Shown here: positions 11,110-21,904 of the stretch, in pieces
How the letters are laid out: each line of letters starts with the position of its first letter
Numbering within the stretch: the first letter of the stretch is position 1
Source: Ischnura elegans
Lineage: Eukaryota; Arthropoda; Insecta; Odonata; Coenagrionidae
DNA: 64,000 bases
Direction of reading: 5' to 3'
Assembly: GCF_921293095.1 (NCBI RefSeq)
Contig: NC_060258.1
Location: 248,001-312,000, forward strand
Made by a program: the position numbers and the translations under genes
Notes under the pieces: generated by a model
Seen by the model: only the letters and a program-made list of their open reading frames with translations
Database searches by the model: none
Told to the model about the DNA's origin: nothing

Positions 11110-14042
11110 TTAACCCATTAAAGGCCAAGGCTTATATTCGGTAGAAATATTTGAATTTATCATCATATTTAGTCTTAATAGATACTAGAAAAGAAATTAA
11201 AAAAAATTAAGGCTTTAAAAAATTTATTTATACCAAAAAAATAATGGTGCTTTTTTGCACCTTTGGCGGAATGTGGGTACTTCGGTTAAAATACCGTGAA
11301 AAACTAAAATCTTTTTCTTTTCCACCTTTTTAATTTATGAACTCATAGAAACGCATAATTTAGTATTTAAAATTATTAAGTAACCGTTCATACTCTAAAA
11401 AATCCCTTTTATTAATGAAAATTATTTGAGTATAAGGGCACATTACATTTTACCCAAAAATATACATTGTGCCTATTACATTACCTACACCTTGTTACCT
11501 TTTTCTCGATAATATGACCTGCATTATCTTCTTTAGTGTCTGCTAGTAAAGAATTACGAGAAGGTTTCTCTTTTTTCGGATTTGATGGTCCTTTTGCATC
11601 TATTTCTTAGTGATTGCCATAGCTGAATCGGTCACCTTTGATTGACGTTAGCGCTTCCTATGATCTTTGAGAAATCAATTGGAGACATTTTGAGCCAACT
11701 GACCCTCCTATAGATTTTCAATGAATTAGATAACACACTTTCCAGTAAATTGGTAAACAATGTCCACCACCACTTTTTCCCTCTGATTTTGATTCTATAA
11801 TTCGCGTTTGCATTATCGTGATGTATGATCCACCTATGGGATTATTGGAATGACAGAAGCTGGGGAATAGTTATGCCTTTTCTTTCAAATGGTAAATTGG
11901 CCATTTGTTGCTGGCCACAATTGCAACAGAGGTTTCATTCCACTTACCGCGAAAAATTCAGATTCCTCGTCAAAAGCATAATCAATTTTCAGAGGTTTTT
12001 TCCAAAAGCTTTAGGGTGTTCAAGCGAGCACTTTCCAGTTCTAATTTCCCGAGTGGTTCAAGTTACAAAGGATCGCCTTTCCTTCAGTGTTTGGAAAAAG
12101 AAACATGTATAAGAGAAGTTGTCAAAAAATAACCGATGCTGAGTAATTTCGGGAATTATTTTCAAGAGATGGGAAACAAAGATAGCTCCTAATCCTACCT
12201 TCACTCCATTAGAGTTTCATTGATTTAGCCGCTGCATACGAAGACAAATTGGATGAGGTAACCATCTGAAGAGCAAAGGCACCATAATTTGAACCCTAAT
12301 CTAACCGGTTCAATTTGTATCAACATTTTTGCTGAGTGGCGTCCAAATCACGGAACCATTTGCTCATCCATAGAAAGGTTATGAGAAAAAATTCCAAACA
12401 GCAAAAAATTAGCATTCAGCATAGTAAATATTGGTCTCAGCTTTGCACATTTGTCCGTTTTGCCGAGAGAAAAGGTGGATATTTTCCTTTATCTCTTTCT
12501 ACTCATAGTTTGACGAACTAATTCAACCCATTTATCTTTATAATATCTTTAGACAAGTACAAGTCCTGCTGCGGGAGCACATGATACCTAGAGAGAATCA
12601 AAATCTCAAGACACTTCTCAAGTCTACAATACTAATTGTAACTGATGCCTACTGCTATAAGTAAAATATATTGCTTTTTTTGAAAAATATACCATTCCCT
12701 GCCAAACATCGTCATCAAGAAACCTGAGAAAAATTTCAGATGGAGACATACCTCCATATTCACGTCTTATTTTTTCGTCATATTCCTTCTCTTTTGATAT
12801 TGGACGACACAAAAACTTAGCATCAATATCCTTTTTCCATTTTGGAAAATTAGTGCCTTTTATCAGACGACTGGATATCTTTTTGGTACTCTGGTGGCTT
12901 TCCTTCTTCTTCTTGCGCACTCAGCGGGTGCTCCACTATGCTATTGCCTCGATGCGTTTGCAATGTTACCGCGATGTCATTGTTAATCGGCTTCGCAGTT
13001 CAAATGTAATCATCGACGTCTTCTTCATCAGTCAAGTTCTTAACGTCTGGCGGTATTTAGACAACATCCGTGGCGTCATCCGCAGAATCCAGGGTATCCC
13101 CTAAAGTGGTCAAGATATCTTGGGTGGACATGCACCTTCTTTTATTATCCACCTACAGTAGTCTCGGAAAATTTGATGAAATGAAAAGATAATTTTTTTC
13201 ACACTTACGTTGTCTTAAACGCTGACATTGAAGATTTAGGATCACCCAGTCACACACGTTATACCTAACGAATGCGTATAGACCAATGACACTAACTTCT
13301 TGAAGCTTTCTTCTAGTGTTAGAAGGTAATATCCATTGAACTATACATAGCAGTGATCCGTTTCTGAATGACCAGCGCTGTTTGAGAAACAGTACATTAC
13401 ACACAGTTGAAAACCGGTAGGTCTCGTGGCGGGTAATGGAGCTGCTCATTTGTACACAATGGCTAAGAGAAGCCACATTTTAGAAGACGACATCTGTGAG
13501 ACCAATAAGATAAAAAAGTACATTTTATGGTATTTAAAACCCAACACGGATTAAATTGATTCACCGAATAATTACAGGGCAGCGTACAATATAAGTGACC
13601 AAGGTTTGCTACATTTGTCTCTCGGTACGGTACCTCAGTCCTAATCCGCCATACCCCAAACGCCAAAGGTTCGAAAACGCACCATTATATACAAGTGTCA
13701 AAATTGTACATCTTTAAATATATTATGTGGTTTTAACAAATCTGAGTAATTAAGCATTATTAGTACACTTTTAATACTAGTATTAGGGTTCATAAATATT
13801 CTTAGTGCACTCGTAACAAAATATTTAATTGATAGCCCTCGATGAGCAAGAAATTTAGTAAACTTGAAAAATTATAACTAAATAATCACGTCAAAATTAT
13901 TAAAGAAAATGGTTTTAAAAATAAGTTTACCATGTAAAGGCTAATTTACCATGGAAAAACTATTAAATATCGGAGTAAATATTTTTTCACGAACTAATTA
14001 AAAAATGGTGCGTTTTCGCAGTTTTGGCCGTAAATGGGTTAA
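11110..14042 (-). mobile_element. Dead piggyBac-like transposon between TTAA sites
   Basis: TTAA occurs at 11110-11113 and 14039-14042. Immediately inside lie matching inverted ends: CCCATTAAAGGCCAAGGC on the left and, read inward from the right, CCCATTTACGGCCAAAAC (14 of 18 identical). TTAA target sites with ends starting CCC are characteristic of piggyBac elements. Each end also has a subterminal hairpin: GGTGC-T6-GCACC near 11248 and TGCG-TTTT-CGCA near 14009. The degraded transposase inside, on the minus strand, supports the assignment. The element is about 2.9 kb and clearly inactive. Confidence 0.8.
11590..13110 (-). pseudogene. piggyBac-like transposase, degraded
   Basis: Read on the minus strand and broken by many frameshifts and stops. 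The N-terminal acidic region appears at about 13060-13000 (PPDVKNLTDEEDVDD). It is followed by an open piece, 12920-12624, with SEIFLRFLDDDVW, like the start of the PGBD core. Near the C-terminal part, around 11790-11730, comes IKIRGKKWWWTLFTNLLES, a hallmark of the piggyBac/PGBD core, then KIYRRV. The catalytic aspartates cannot be placed with confidence. The gene fits the piggyBac-type ends at 11110 and 14042. It is not closely related to the intact transposase at 51.8 kb. Confidence 0.75.
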
Positions 14043-14186
14043 GTAATATGGACTTAAATAGCGATATTTAATGTAAATTTTATAAGCAGCTGCCTTCAAT
14101 TCATTCCACATTACTTCCGAAGTTAGTAGAGATTTGCGTTGTTTACTGCTAATCATTCAATTATTGTGGTATTAACAATTTGTTTT

Positions 14187-14982
14187 CTACAAACTGTAAA
14201 TAATACTTGCATAGTTACTTACACGTGAATTTCCGGGTACTGTGCTAATCCTCGCCCCAACCATTCCTATCATGGCCTCTTCGTATTGTACTGGTCCCAT
14301 AAAAAAAATCCCTCCCGACTCACTGGATTTCCCGCGGGATTTATTATAAGATGAATGATCCGGATGCCCGTAGGCACGACTAATAGTCTTAATCAACTGT
14401 CCCGGCTTGTTGTGACTGGGCCATTGAATAACGAGTGATGCCCCTGGAATCAGACTTTTAATTGGATAAAAAGGACATGAATAAGGTTTACCCGGGTTCC
14501 GAGATGATCGCGTTAGCGTCTCAAGAAATGCGCTCAAAGAATCGGAAATGCTGGCCTTTGAATTATGAACAATATTATGATTTCTACGATAACATTTAAT
14601 GAAGTACAAAACTTAATATTCATCGTCGTCACCCATATTACCCACTTCCTACACACACGGCTTCACCTCAAAATACCTTAAAAATCACAGGTTGTCTCCA
14701 AAAAATTCACTTTAGATCACACGTCGACTCCTTGTCAATTCTCTCTCGATTATAGCAATTCTTGCGCTGGGTTCTGGGTTTTTTTTCGATGTGTAGGCGT
14801 TTCGAATTCGGATTTTTTAAAGATCGTGACTTCGAATTTCTGCTAGTGAAAAATCCAGCTGTGGACTCATTTTGAGTCGCGAGGGGCGTCTTGGCGGAGG
14901 GCCTACCCAATAAGCACGTTCTCACGTCAAGGTGGTGTCCTATTAGCGAATTCATCCGGGTTTTCTCGCTCATTAGTATCAA
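14187..14982 (-). other. Unassigned minus-strand open pieces
   Basis: Two open stretches, 14982-14707 and 14609-14187, look more protein-like in composition than their surroundings. The first is rich in K, R and S; the second contains GASLVIQWPSHNKPGQ. A splice-donor-like GTAAGT follows CGT at about 14224-14219. A stop and a frame change lie between them. They could be decayed exons or part of an unrecognised element. I do not recognise a family. Confidence 0.25.
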
Positions 14983-15066
14983 AATTGGAGGACATTATGC
15001 CTCATGGTATATTTGGGGAAAGTGAGTTGGTCCACTCGTTAGGGACTAAGTAGTAGAGTATGGGGA

Positions 15067-15352
15067 AGGGTGGTGCGAAAAAAAAAATCAAGATACAAAT
15101 TTCGTGTCGCTATAGCGTGGAAAAGTTGCGATACGTTAATATCAGAAAAACAAAAAAAGAATTATTAAAATCGGACGTCATCTTCCTATCCCGCAAAGCA
15201 CCTAAAAAGGACAAAAATTGAAAAAATGTTTTTTTTTTCGTTGCAATTAAATAAAATTTAATTAATATCTTTCAACGCTTTAGCAAAAACTTATTACAAA
15301 TAGTATAGGTTATTAATAATATATTCATATTTTTGGTTTTATACGGTCATTT
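15067..15352 (+). repeat. Left inverted arm of long-TIR element
   Basis: About 286 bp that aligns with the reverse complement of roughly 21905-22197, with small gaps in A/T runs. The inner edge is at a sequence reading GGTTTTATACGGTCATTT. BEL protease coding begins almost immediately after it, with no intervening BEL LTR or gag. Confidence 0.75.
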
Positions 15353-15354
15353 CG

Positions 15355-15934
15355 GGAAAATGTATCGCAGTGAGAGGACTCATAGACACTGGGTCTGATA
15401 CGTCTTTTGTTACGGAATGGTTGGCACAAACTCTGGGACTTCGGTGAACTGAGGTCAGCACTCCGATCATGGGCATACAAGGTCAAGAAGTGGGTACTGC
15501 TTTAAGCATGGTAAACGTGACGGCTACATCTTCCTTCGACAGAAACTTTAAACTAGATCTTCAATCCTTGGTGCTTAAAAGGCTAACCGCTCTTACTCCC
15601 TCTCACTATGCGAAATTGCACCCATGGTCTCATCTGGAGGATTTGACCTTTGCGGATCCAACTCATGCCATTCCTTCATCATTTGACCTCATCTTGGGCG
15701 CCGATGTCTGCGGGGAAATACTTTTAAGTGAAGTTGCGCGAAGGGCCTGTAGGAACTCCTACTGCTCTTTTAACTCCTTTTGGATGGGTGTTAATGGGAC
15801 CTGTTTCGCGTGCGAAGGATATGCAATTTCAGATTGACTGTGCTACCGCTATGCATGTGCAAGCATATGAAAGGGCGATGGATGAGATTCAGAAATTTTA
15901 GTCCCTTGAGGAAGTTTCCACGGTAACACCGCCG
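15355..15934 (+). pseudogene. BEL/Pao polyprotein, protease part
   Basis: The plus strand opens with RGLIDTGSDTSFVTE, a retropepsin active site (DTGS), at about 15374-15418. It continues, with a frame change near 15450, into the BEL-type region with LADP-like and LILGADVCG segments. A second frame change near 15735 precedes a stretch ending KF-stop at 15899-15901. The reading is then cut at 15935 by the Transib insertion. Gag and everything 5' of the protease are absent, because the left inverted arm ends directly before it. Confidence 0.75.
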
Positions 15935-17543
15935 CACAGTGGGCCAAAACCGAAAAAAGCTGGCCAAAAGTCGAAAAATGAAGTTAGCGCAAATCAACCA
16001 AAAACAGTTGATATTTATTATTAAGCATGTACTCTTTAAGATAGGGTGCCATACAGAGCATAGAATGCGTTAATATAATTTTTACAGCTGGTCAAATTAG
16101 AGCATGTCAGAGAGATTTTCGTGACCTGATTTTTTCCGTTGAAAATAGCTAAATTTGTGGCTTCATTACAGAGTCGTTGTTAAGAATATTGGTTTCAAAG
16201 TATTTTTATCCATAAAATTGATCTTCATTAAATGAATAGAGACAGTTTTTGTTTGATTTTACTAGTTAATTAATATTTTTATAATTTTTCAAAACTGTGT
16301 TGATTTTCCATGAAATTTTATGTTTAACGGTAATTATCGTTTATATGTACATCGAAATACACGGAGTTATTTATACTGTGAGATAGACAAAAGCATATAG
16401 AACAATGTCCAGAATGCAGTTTTTGTGATAACTTGCGATCCTAATTTTAACAACCATATTTATGTGAATCCACCCCGGCCACTCGGACCACTGTAGCAGC
16501 CACGAAACGGCGGCGGGACTAAGCGAGGAAAGGATATGATATCCGTGCATAAAGACGACGGAATGCTTGTTCAATGACATTAGTCACTTGAATACATATT
16601 TTATGAATAATAATCACCTTGATTTTTGCATATTATACTATAAATTGCTAAATTCAACGTACATCTTGGCGCAGATAACAGTTTCTTGCTAAATTGGTGA
16701 CTGGCAATTCTACGATTAGGAGGTCATTGGGAGGTTTCTCAGCAGAGTTATGGGCAGAGTTACAGAGTTTAAAAAGATTTTTCCAGAATTTCGGATTTCC
16801 CTCAAGCATCATGGGCAGGCTGCGGTCGAGGGGTTTAGGGAAGGTCATGCACGTGCAGCGGCAGGCGCCCGCGCCGGCTGGTTGAGGATTTGCGACCCTC
16901 CGTACTTACTGGCCCGACAATGCTGGTTTTACAACCTTGCCGGTAATGACTCTTTTCTACTTCCCCTAATTCATCGGTAGCTATCCCAAGTTATGCTTTT
17001 TACACGTTTTTGCCTCTTGCCGACCCTTTCCGCCACTTGTTCCGACAAATGGAATTCTCGGTTAGTGCCCCTAGGGGTTTTCCGGTTCTTTTTGCCTACC
17101 ACATGCATCAGTTGTCCTAGAGATAGTGTCGAGTGAACATCCACTGTAAGTGACTGTGCTGTGTTATAACACTGGATTGATCTGTCAACGTTAGAAGCAC
17201 TTCAAAGGAGGATATAGTTGTACCTGGGAAGCAAAGCCTCCTTGCACCCGCCTCCGTTTCGTTGTGACTACAATAAGTGTACTCCTCATTCATCGAAAAC
17301 GATTTTACTCTCCATTGTGGTGAGAAGCAGTGCTAATGGTAAGCAAAATTTTCATTTTTAAAATGGATTCCTAGTTGGAGTCCGCAATTTTTTTTTGCTA
17401 CCCATGTACGACTGATGATAGTTGGGCTGTCGATGGAACTAATTACCTGATATTTTTTTATTTCATATAGTATTGTTTGATACTAAATTTGTTAGAAACC
17501 ATGGAGAGTAGAGAAGTGACGGTTACAGCGTCGTGACAAAATT

Positions 17544-17834
17544 GTGGAGAAAAAAAGTACCACGGCACGTGAGAAAAAAAATGTTGTGATAGATTTTTTG
17601 ATTGAAAAATATCGATTGAATGGAGATGCTAATTTAAAAGGTATTTTGACGAAGTGCCTACAAGCATACTTTTTCGCAAGATATTTTGAGAAATGGAATA
17701 AGGCGCAGCGAAGGGAAAGCTACTTTAGTGCTAATAATAGCAAATGGCTAGAGGAAGAAATCAAATTCCCTGAAGTAGTGTACAAATATCTTCCTGGTAC
17801 CTGCGGTACGTTCATTAAAATTTTTAATGAATAG
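17544..17834 (+). pseudogene. Probable Transib transposase, N-terminal piece
   Basis: An open stretch of 96 codons inside the Transib element and on the same strand as the catalytic-end piece. It is basic at the start, then has YFFARYFEKWNKAQRR and NNSKWLEEEIKFP, a pattern resembling the N-terminal part of Transib proteins as I remember it. It ends in a stop. The expected central domains are not found between here and 18013, so a large deletion is inferred. Confidence 0.45.
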
Positions 17835-18012
17835 TTTTTTTTACATAGAATCGCTTTTCTATGTCACTAATTCGTATTTTTACAGATTCACCGCAGGACA
17901 CCGTGTTTGGTAGACCTGCTGCGATTGGCTCGCTCATTTCTAGCCGAGTCAGTCTCCTTTCAGTATTCCTAGTCGAATTGCCGAATGACGTTCACAGAGT
18001 AGTTGCTCAGTT

Positions 18013-18237
18013 ATGGATACAACGAAAGTGACTAGTCAAGATTTACATAATGTGGTCTTGGCAAATAGAGAGGGGACTATTCACAAAGTTTTAATACATG
18101 GAGCGGGAATTGTGAAACATGACATTCTTCCTATTGGACAGCTTTCCGAGGAGACATTGGGAGCCCGACACGAGGAAGTTAGAAGATCAGAACATATCGG
18201 GAAAAACATACCAGAGAAGTTTCAACTCAAAATTTAA
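18013..18237 (+). pseudogene. Transib transposase, catalytic C-terminal piece
   Basis: Contains TIHKVLIHGAGIV followed by LPIGQLSEETLGARHEEVRR. In Transib proteins the block HK-L-HG then PIGQLSEE contains the third catalytic acid. It is the counterpart of the RAG1 segment around its catalytic glutamate (known from the family). The glutamates are present. The region before this block (the two aspartates) is not found, and the conserved stretch after it is cut short. The piece is a relic, but the best evidence for the transposon's superfamily besides its ends. Confidence 0.75.
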
Positions 18238-18546
18238 CCTTATGGACTCAAAATTTACCTTATGCACAACTATTTGACAGCTACAACGGCAGAAAAATTC
18301 TATTTTTCCCTTGATATTTCCATAGCAGAAGGTAGGCATGCCCCTGTAGAGTTTGCTTCCCGCATCACATTAGCCTATTTTAATTGTTATCACCCTTCTA
18401 AACAATATTGTGGCCTACATAATCCTAAATAAGTTCAATTGTATTTTTACAATACACAATTTGTAAAAAGTTTCGTTAATTTACCAATTCTTTAGACTCT
18501 AGCGACTTTTGGCCAGCTTTTTTCGATTCTAGCCCACTGTGCGCCG

Positions 18547-19805
18547 TCAGAAGAGGATTCTTATCGTGAACATCATTTCAAAACGACTCACCGTAGGGAC
18601 TCTGATGGGAGATACGTTTGCCATTCAGGCCAAACACTTCGCTGAAATTGTATCCTTCTCGGGAGTTAGGTATGAAATTATTTTTGAAAAACGAGAATCG
18701 ACTCAGAAGTCAACCTGTTTTGAGGGAGAAGTATGCCGCATTTATGACGGAACATGGAACTTACTAGTGCGAGCGATCAATTATATTACTTGCCACACCA
18801 TGCTGTTTCAAAAGAAAATGACGAAACGCTTTAAGTTCGAATTGTATTTAATGCATCTTTTAAGAGTGCCTCTGGTAATTCTTTAAATTATTTATTGTTG
18901 AGTGGACCTCGTCAGCAACCGGATTTGTGGTTGATTCTAACGCGTTGGCGTTTTTTTCGAGTGGCTTTTACTTCGGACATAGTGAAAAAGTTCCGCCAAA
19001 TTCGATTGCATGAGGACGACTCGGACTTTCAACGTGTTATTTGGCGTAAGGATCCTTCCGAAATAGTCTCCGATTATAAGCTGACTACGGTTACTTACGG
19101 TACGGCTCCAGCCCCTTTCCTAGCTATCAGAGTACTTCGGCATTTGGTACTTAACGAGAGTCATTCATTCCCTTTGGGAGCAAAAGCAGTGGCACGACAT
19201 TCTTACGTGAATGACATTCTTTGTGGTGCAGATGATGTAGATGATGCTATGGAAGTTAAGATACAATTAACTGAATTGTGTGCAGCTGTACTTTTAACTC
19301 GCTTCCTGGTGAAAATAGTGAAAGGTCTTCAGTTCGTGTCTGTGCCAGTATTCCGCTGGACAGATTCAGCAGTTTCTTTGGCTTGGATCCGTGGCCACCC
19401 CTCAAGGTGGAAGACCTTCGTGGCTCATCGCGTCGCGGAGATCCAGACGTCGCTTCCGGGGGCCCAGTGGAGTTGCGTCAACACCAAGCTCAACCCAGCT
19501 GATGCTGCAACCCGTGGGTTCAGCCCTGACGAACTGATGGACTCCTCTCTCTGGTGGAGTGGACCACCATGGCTTGCCGGCCGGGAAGAGGGGTGAAGCT
19601 GTGGGAAACCCCAATCATCAGATGCTGAGGATTCGGATATGCGGATGGCCGTAAACCACTCTGCAACTTCCCTTCATAACTCAGGTGATGTAGTACAAAG
19701 ATTTTCATCATACCTGCGCCGGCTAAACGTCATGTCTCTGTGCCTAAGATGGTTCCACAATTTCTGGAATAAAAGCCACAAACGCTCGGGGTTTGTCTCC
19801 CCCGA
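18547..19805 (+). pseudogene. BEL/Pao reverse transcriptase and RNase H part
   Basis: After the Transib element the BEL frame resumes with several frame changes. From 18895 a long open stretch carries LLSGPRQQPDLWLILTRWR, then FTSDIVKKFRQIRLHEDD, then TVTYGTAPAPFLAIRVLRHL. The catalytic motif reads YVNDI where the family has YVDD, so one catalytic aspartate is replaced. Soon after, near 19290, the text jumps to the RNase H-like segment FRWTDSAVSLAWIRGHPSRW and then NPADAATRG. The intervening few hundred residues usual in this family are missing. A stop occurs at 19594. In a new frame the conserved YLRRLNVMSLCLRWFHNFWN region follows, up to the next insertion at about 19806. Confidence 0.85.
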
Positions 19806-19993
19806 GGACATCATATGAATGCTGTCTCAGGAAATAAAACTTATCGCGGATTGGTACCCTTTGTCCTTGAGTCCGGCAAATTTGCGGATTGCGGGAGATG
19901 CATGATCGGTAGAATATCAGATTATTGACTTGAGAACGTTGAAGAGGCGTCGTTGAGGACTCACTAAACGTACACGTAACTGGATAAGGAGGT

Positions 19994-20047
19994 CTTCGCT
20001 ATCATCAGGTACAAAATGCAGGCATTGTGTACCTGATGATAGCGAAG
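19994..20047. repeat. 20-bp inverted repeat around ribozyme start
   Basis: CTTCGCTATCATCAGGTACA at 19994-20013 is the exact reverse complement of 20028-20047, with a 14-bp spacer. The right arm is the 5' half of the hammerhead motif, so the left arm is an opposite-facing half copy. Head-to-head partial copies are known for Penelope-like elements. Confidence 0.85.
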
Positions 20048-20072
20048 TAAGGTCGCTGAAACGCGTCGTACA
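20028..20072 (+). ncRNA. Hammerhead ribozyme motif, intact core
   Basis: All invariant blocks of a type-I hammerhead occur in order. Stem I is TGTAC (20028-20032) paired with GTACA (20068-20072). The core CTGATGA is at 20033-20039. Stem II is AGCGA (20041-20045) paired with TCGCT (20053-20057), with a 7-base loop. GAAA is at 20058-20061. A minimal stem III is formed by the palindrome ACGCGT (20061-20066). The cleavage triplet GTC ends at 20067. Such very short, self-complementary stem III versions are known from Penelope-like elements and are thought to cleave as dimers. Activity is not shown by sequence alone. Confidence 0.75.
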
Positions 20073-20160
20073 AAGTAAAATTACTGTGGACATGCACTAA
20101 GTTTGCTCTTCATTTACCATTGTATCATTATGTTCCACAATATCTCGCCAAACACCGTTG

Positions 20161-21484
20161 AACACATTTAATTGCTTTAATCAGGAGCACGCAGTCCACA
20201 GCTTTCCGAGACGAACTTGCAGCCTTGACGTCTGGGAAATCACTGAAAAGGTCATCACCCCTGCTACCTCTTCGACCTTTTTGGATGGACTACTTCGCGT
20301 GGGTGGTCGACTAAGAAATGCAGTGCTGGACTATGACGAGAAATATCCCATCACCACTTCACCGTGCTGCTGGTGCGCCACGCACACGCAGCCACCCTTC
20401 ATGGCGGGCTGCACGCTACATCAGCGTATCTAGCGCAACGGTACTGGATCATCCGCAGCAGCGTGGTGGTGAAGCGATAAATCAGGACGTGTGTGACCTG
20501 CGCCCGGCTTCGTGGAGAGACTCTGGTGAAACGCATGGGTGATCTTCCAGAAGAAAGGGTTTAACCCCAAAGACCATTCTCATCTACTGGACTATGCTGG
20601 TCCATTCCTCCTGAGGGCCACTAAGGGTCGGGGGCACAAAGCATATAAAGGATATATTTGCCTTTTTATCTGTATGGTAACGAAAGCCATTCACCTTGAA
20701 TGTGTATCTGATCTTACCACTAACACTTTTCTCCTTGCTTTTCGCAGATTTGTTTCGCGAAGAGGTGCTTGTTATTTTCTCTACAGCGACAACGCCTCAA
20801 CCTTCCGAGGAGCTGCGCAAGAATTGAAGACAATGTTTCAGCAATCCTCATCCTTCTATAAAGAAGTCGGCTGTCAGCTGAGCAACACGGGGACGCAGTG
20901 GACCTTTATCCCACTGTACGCGCCGCACTTCGGAGGCATATGGGAGGCAGCGAAAAAATCTACTAAATGTCATTTACGTCGCGTAATTGGCGACCAAATA
21001 CTTACATTTGAGGAAACGACTATCCTACTCTGCCAAATTGAATCATGTCTAAACTCTCGGCCACTCTTGCCTTTGAGCAATTCCGTAGATAACGCCGTTA
21101 ACTCTCGGGCATTTTCTATTTGGGGAACCTCTGGTTGCCATGTCAGAACAATCAACATTCACTAGTAACGGAAGAGATTTGACTAAGAAATATAAACTTT
21201 TGATGCAAATGAGGGATAACTTTTGGACTAGCCGGTCAAGGGAATATCTCCATCAACTGCAAAATCTTCCCAAATGGCAACAAATATTGACTGTTGGTGC
21301 CTAACTTGACTGTTGGGGCATTAGTTGTCGTAAAGGATTCTTTGTTATCCCCAACTATGTGGCAAATGGCGAGAGTAGCGGAAGTATGTCCTGGAAATGA
21401 TGGTTTAGTTAAAGTCGCAAAACTAAAGACTTCAAAGGGTTTTATTTTGCGCCCTGTCAATAAGATATGTATATTGTATAACTA
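20161..21484 (+). pseudogene. BEL/Pao integrase part
   Basis: The BEL frame resumes with an integrase N-terminal region. It reads LLRVGGRLRNAVLDYDEKYPI, then, after frame changes, a zinc-binding-like region with CDLRPA/CARLRGET-type text. From 20539 a 208-codon open stretch covers the integrase core. A DYAGPF segment gives the first aspartate, YSDNASTFRGA the second, and FGGIWEAAKKS the glutamate, so the DDE triad is still visible. A stop at 21163 and a frame change follow. The last region (21294-21485) has VGALVVVKD and ARVAEVCPGNDGLVKVAKL, the C-terminal region typical of BEL integrases. The gene is dead because of the frameshifts. Confidence 0.85.
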
Positions 21485-21537
21485 AATATTTATTGTTAAA
21501 TTACTTGTTTCGGTGGTAAGCCATAATCACTTTTGTA

Positions 21538-21855
21538 TGTTATCTTTTAATCTGTAAGTTGGCTGCCCCCATCTTCTTGTCACGGCGGGCGTTTATAAAT
21601 GTTAAGGTAATTATTTGGACATTGCCGAGGCGGGCGGTATGTTTAGGCTTTTTGAATTCCCTCCAGGTGGCGACGGAGGGGGATGGAGAGGTCTGGTGCG
21701 CATGCGCTGAGCCGAATGGGAGTATCGTCGCGCCCGGCATTCATTCTCATTCTTACGCCGAACCGTACCTTGTAAATTTGGCCTGCACTCTGTATCCACT
21801 ATTAAAGAAGTTCAGCTAAATATACAAATTTCATTTCAAAAGTAATTATTACACA
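21538..21855 (+). repeat. Probable BEL 3' LTR
   Basis: Starts TGTTATC about 50 bp after the last BEL codon and ends TTACACA. The TG...CA ends and GC-rich centre fit an LTR, and the sequence lies where a 3' LTR is expected. No matching 5' LTR exists in the window, because the left part of the element is lost, so the boundaries cannot be confirmed. Confidence 0.4.
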
Positions 21856-21904
21856 ACTCTGAAAAACCGGCTAAATTGCAAAATTTATGCATCTTTAATG
21901 ATCT

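Larger units (their letters stand above)
15935..18541 (+). mobile_element. Transib element nested in BEL
   Basis: The ends are inverted repeats of about 39 bp differing at 3 positions. Both begin CACAGTGGGC and share CGAAAAAAGCTGGCCAAAAG. CGCCG is duplicated at 15930-15934 and 18542-18546. The first seven bases, CACAGTG, equal the heptamer of V(D)J recombination signal sequences. A 5-bp GC-rich duplication plus RSS-like ends is the known signature of the Transib superfamily, whose transposase is related to RAG1. Pieces of such a transposase lie inside on the plus strand. BEL coding resumes cleanly after the right copy of CGCCG. The 2.6-kb element is internally deleted and not functional. Confidence 0.85.
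19806..20160. mobile_element. Penelope-like fragment inserted in BEL
   Basis: About 350 bp interrupts BEL between the end of the RNase H/linker region (reading SPED) and the integrase N-terminal region. It contains a 20-bp inverted repeat and a hammerhead-ribozyme motif. Its first half, about 19825-19990, is repeated in opposite orientation at about 22289-22445. Sequence after the ribozyme resembles the sequence after the ribozyme relic of the Penelope-like element at 28.5 kb. That resemblance is the reason for the family call, which is an inference. Edges are approximate. Confidence 0.5.

Noticed and set aside
17405..17440. CTGATGATAG text resembling the hammerhead core
   Set aside because: No GAAA block or cleavage triplet follows at the required spacing.
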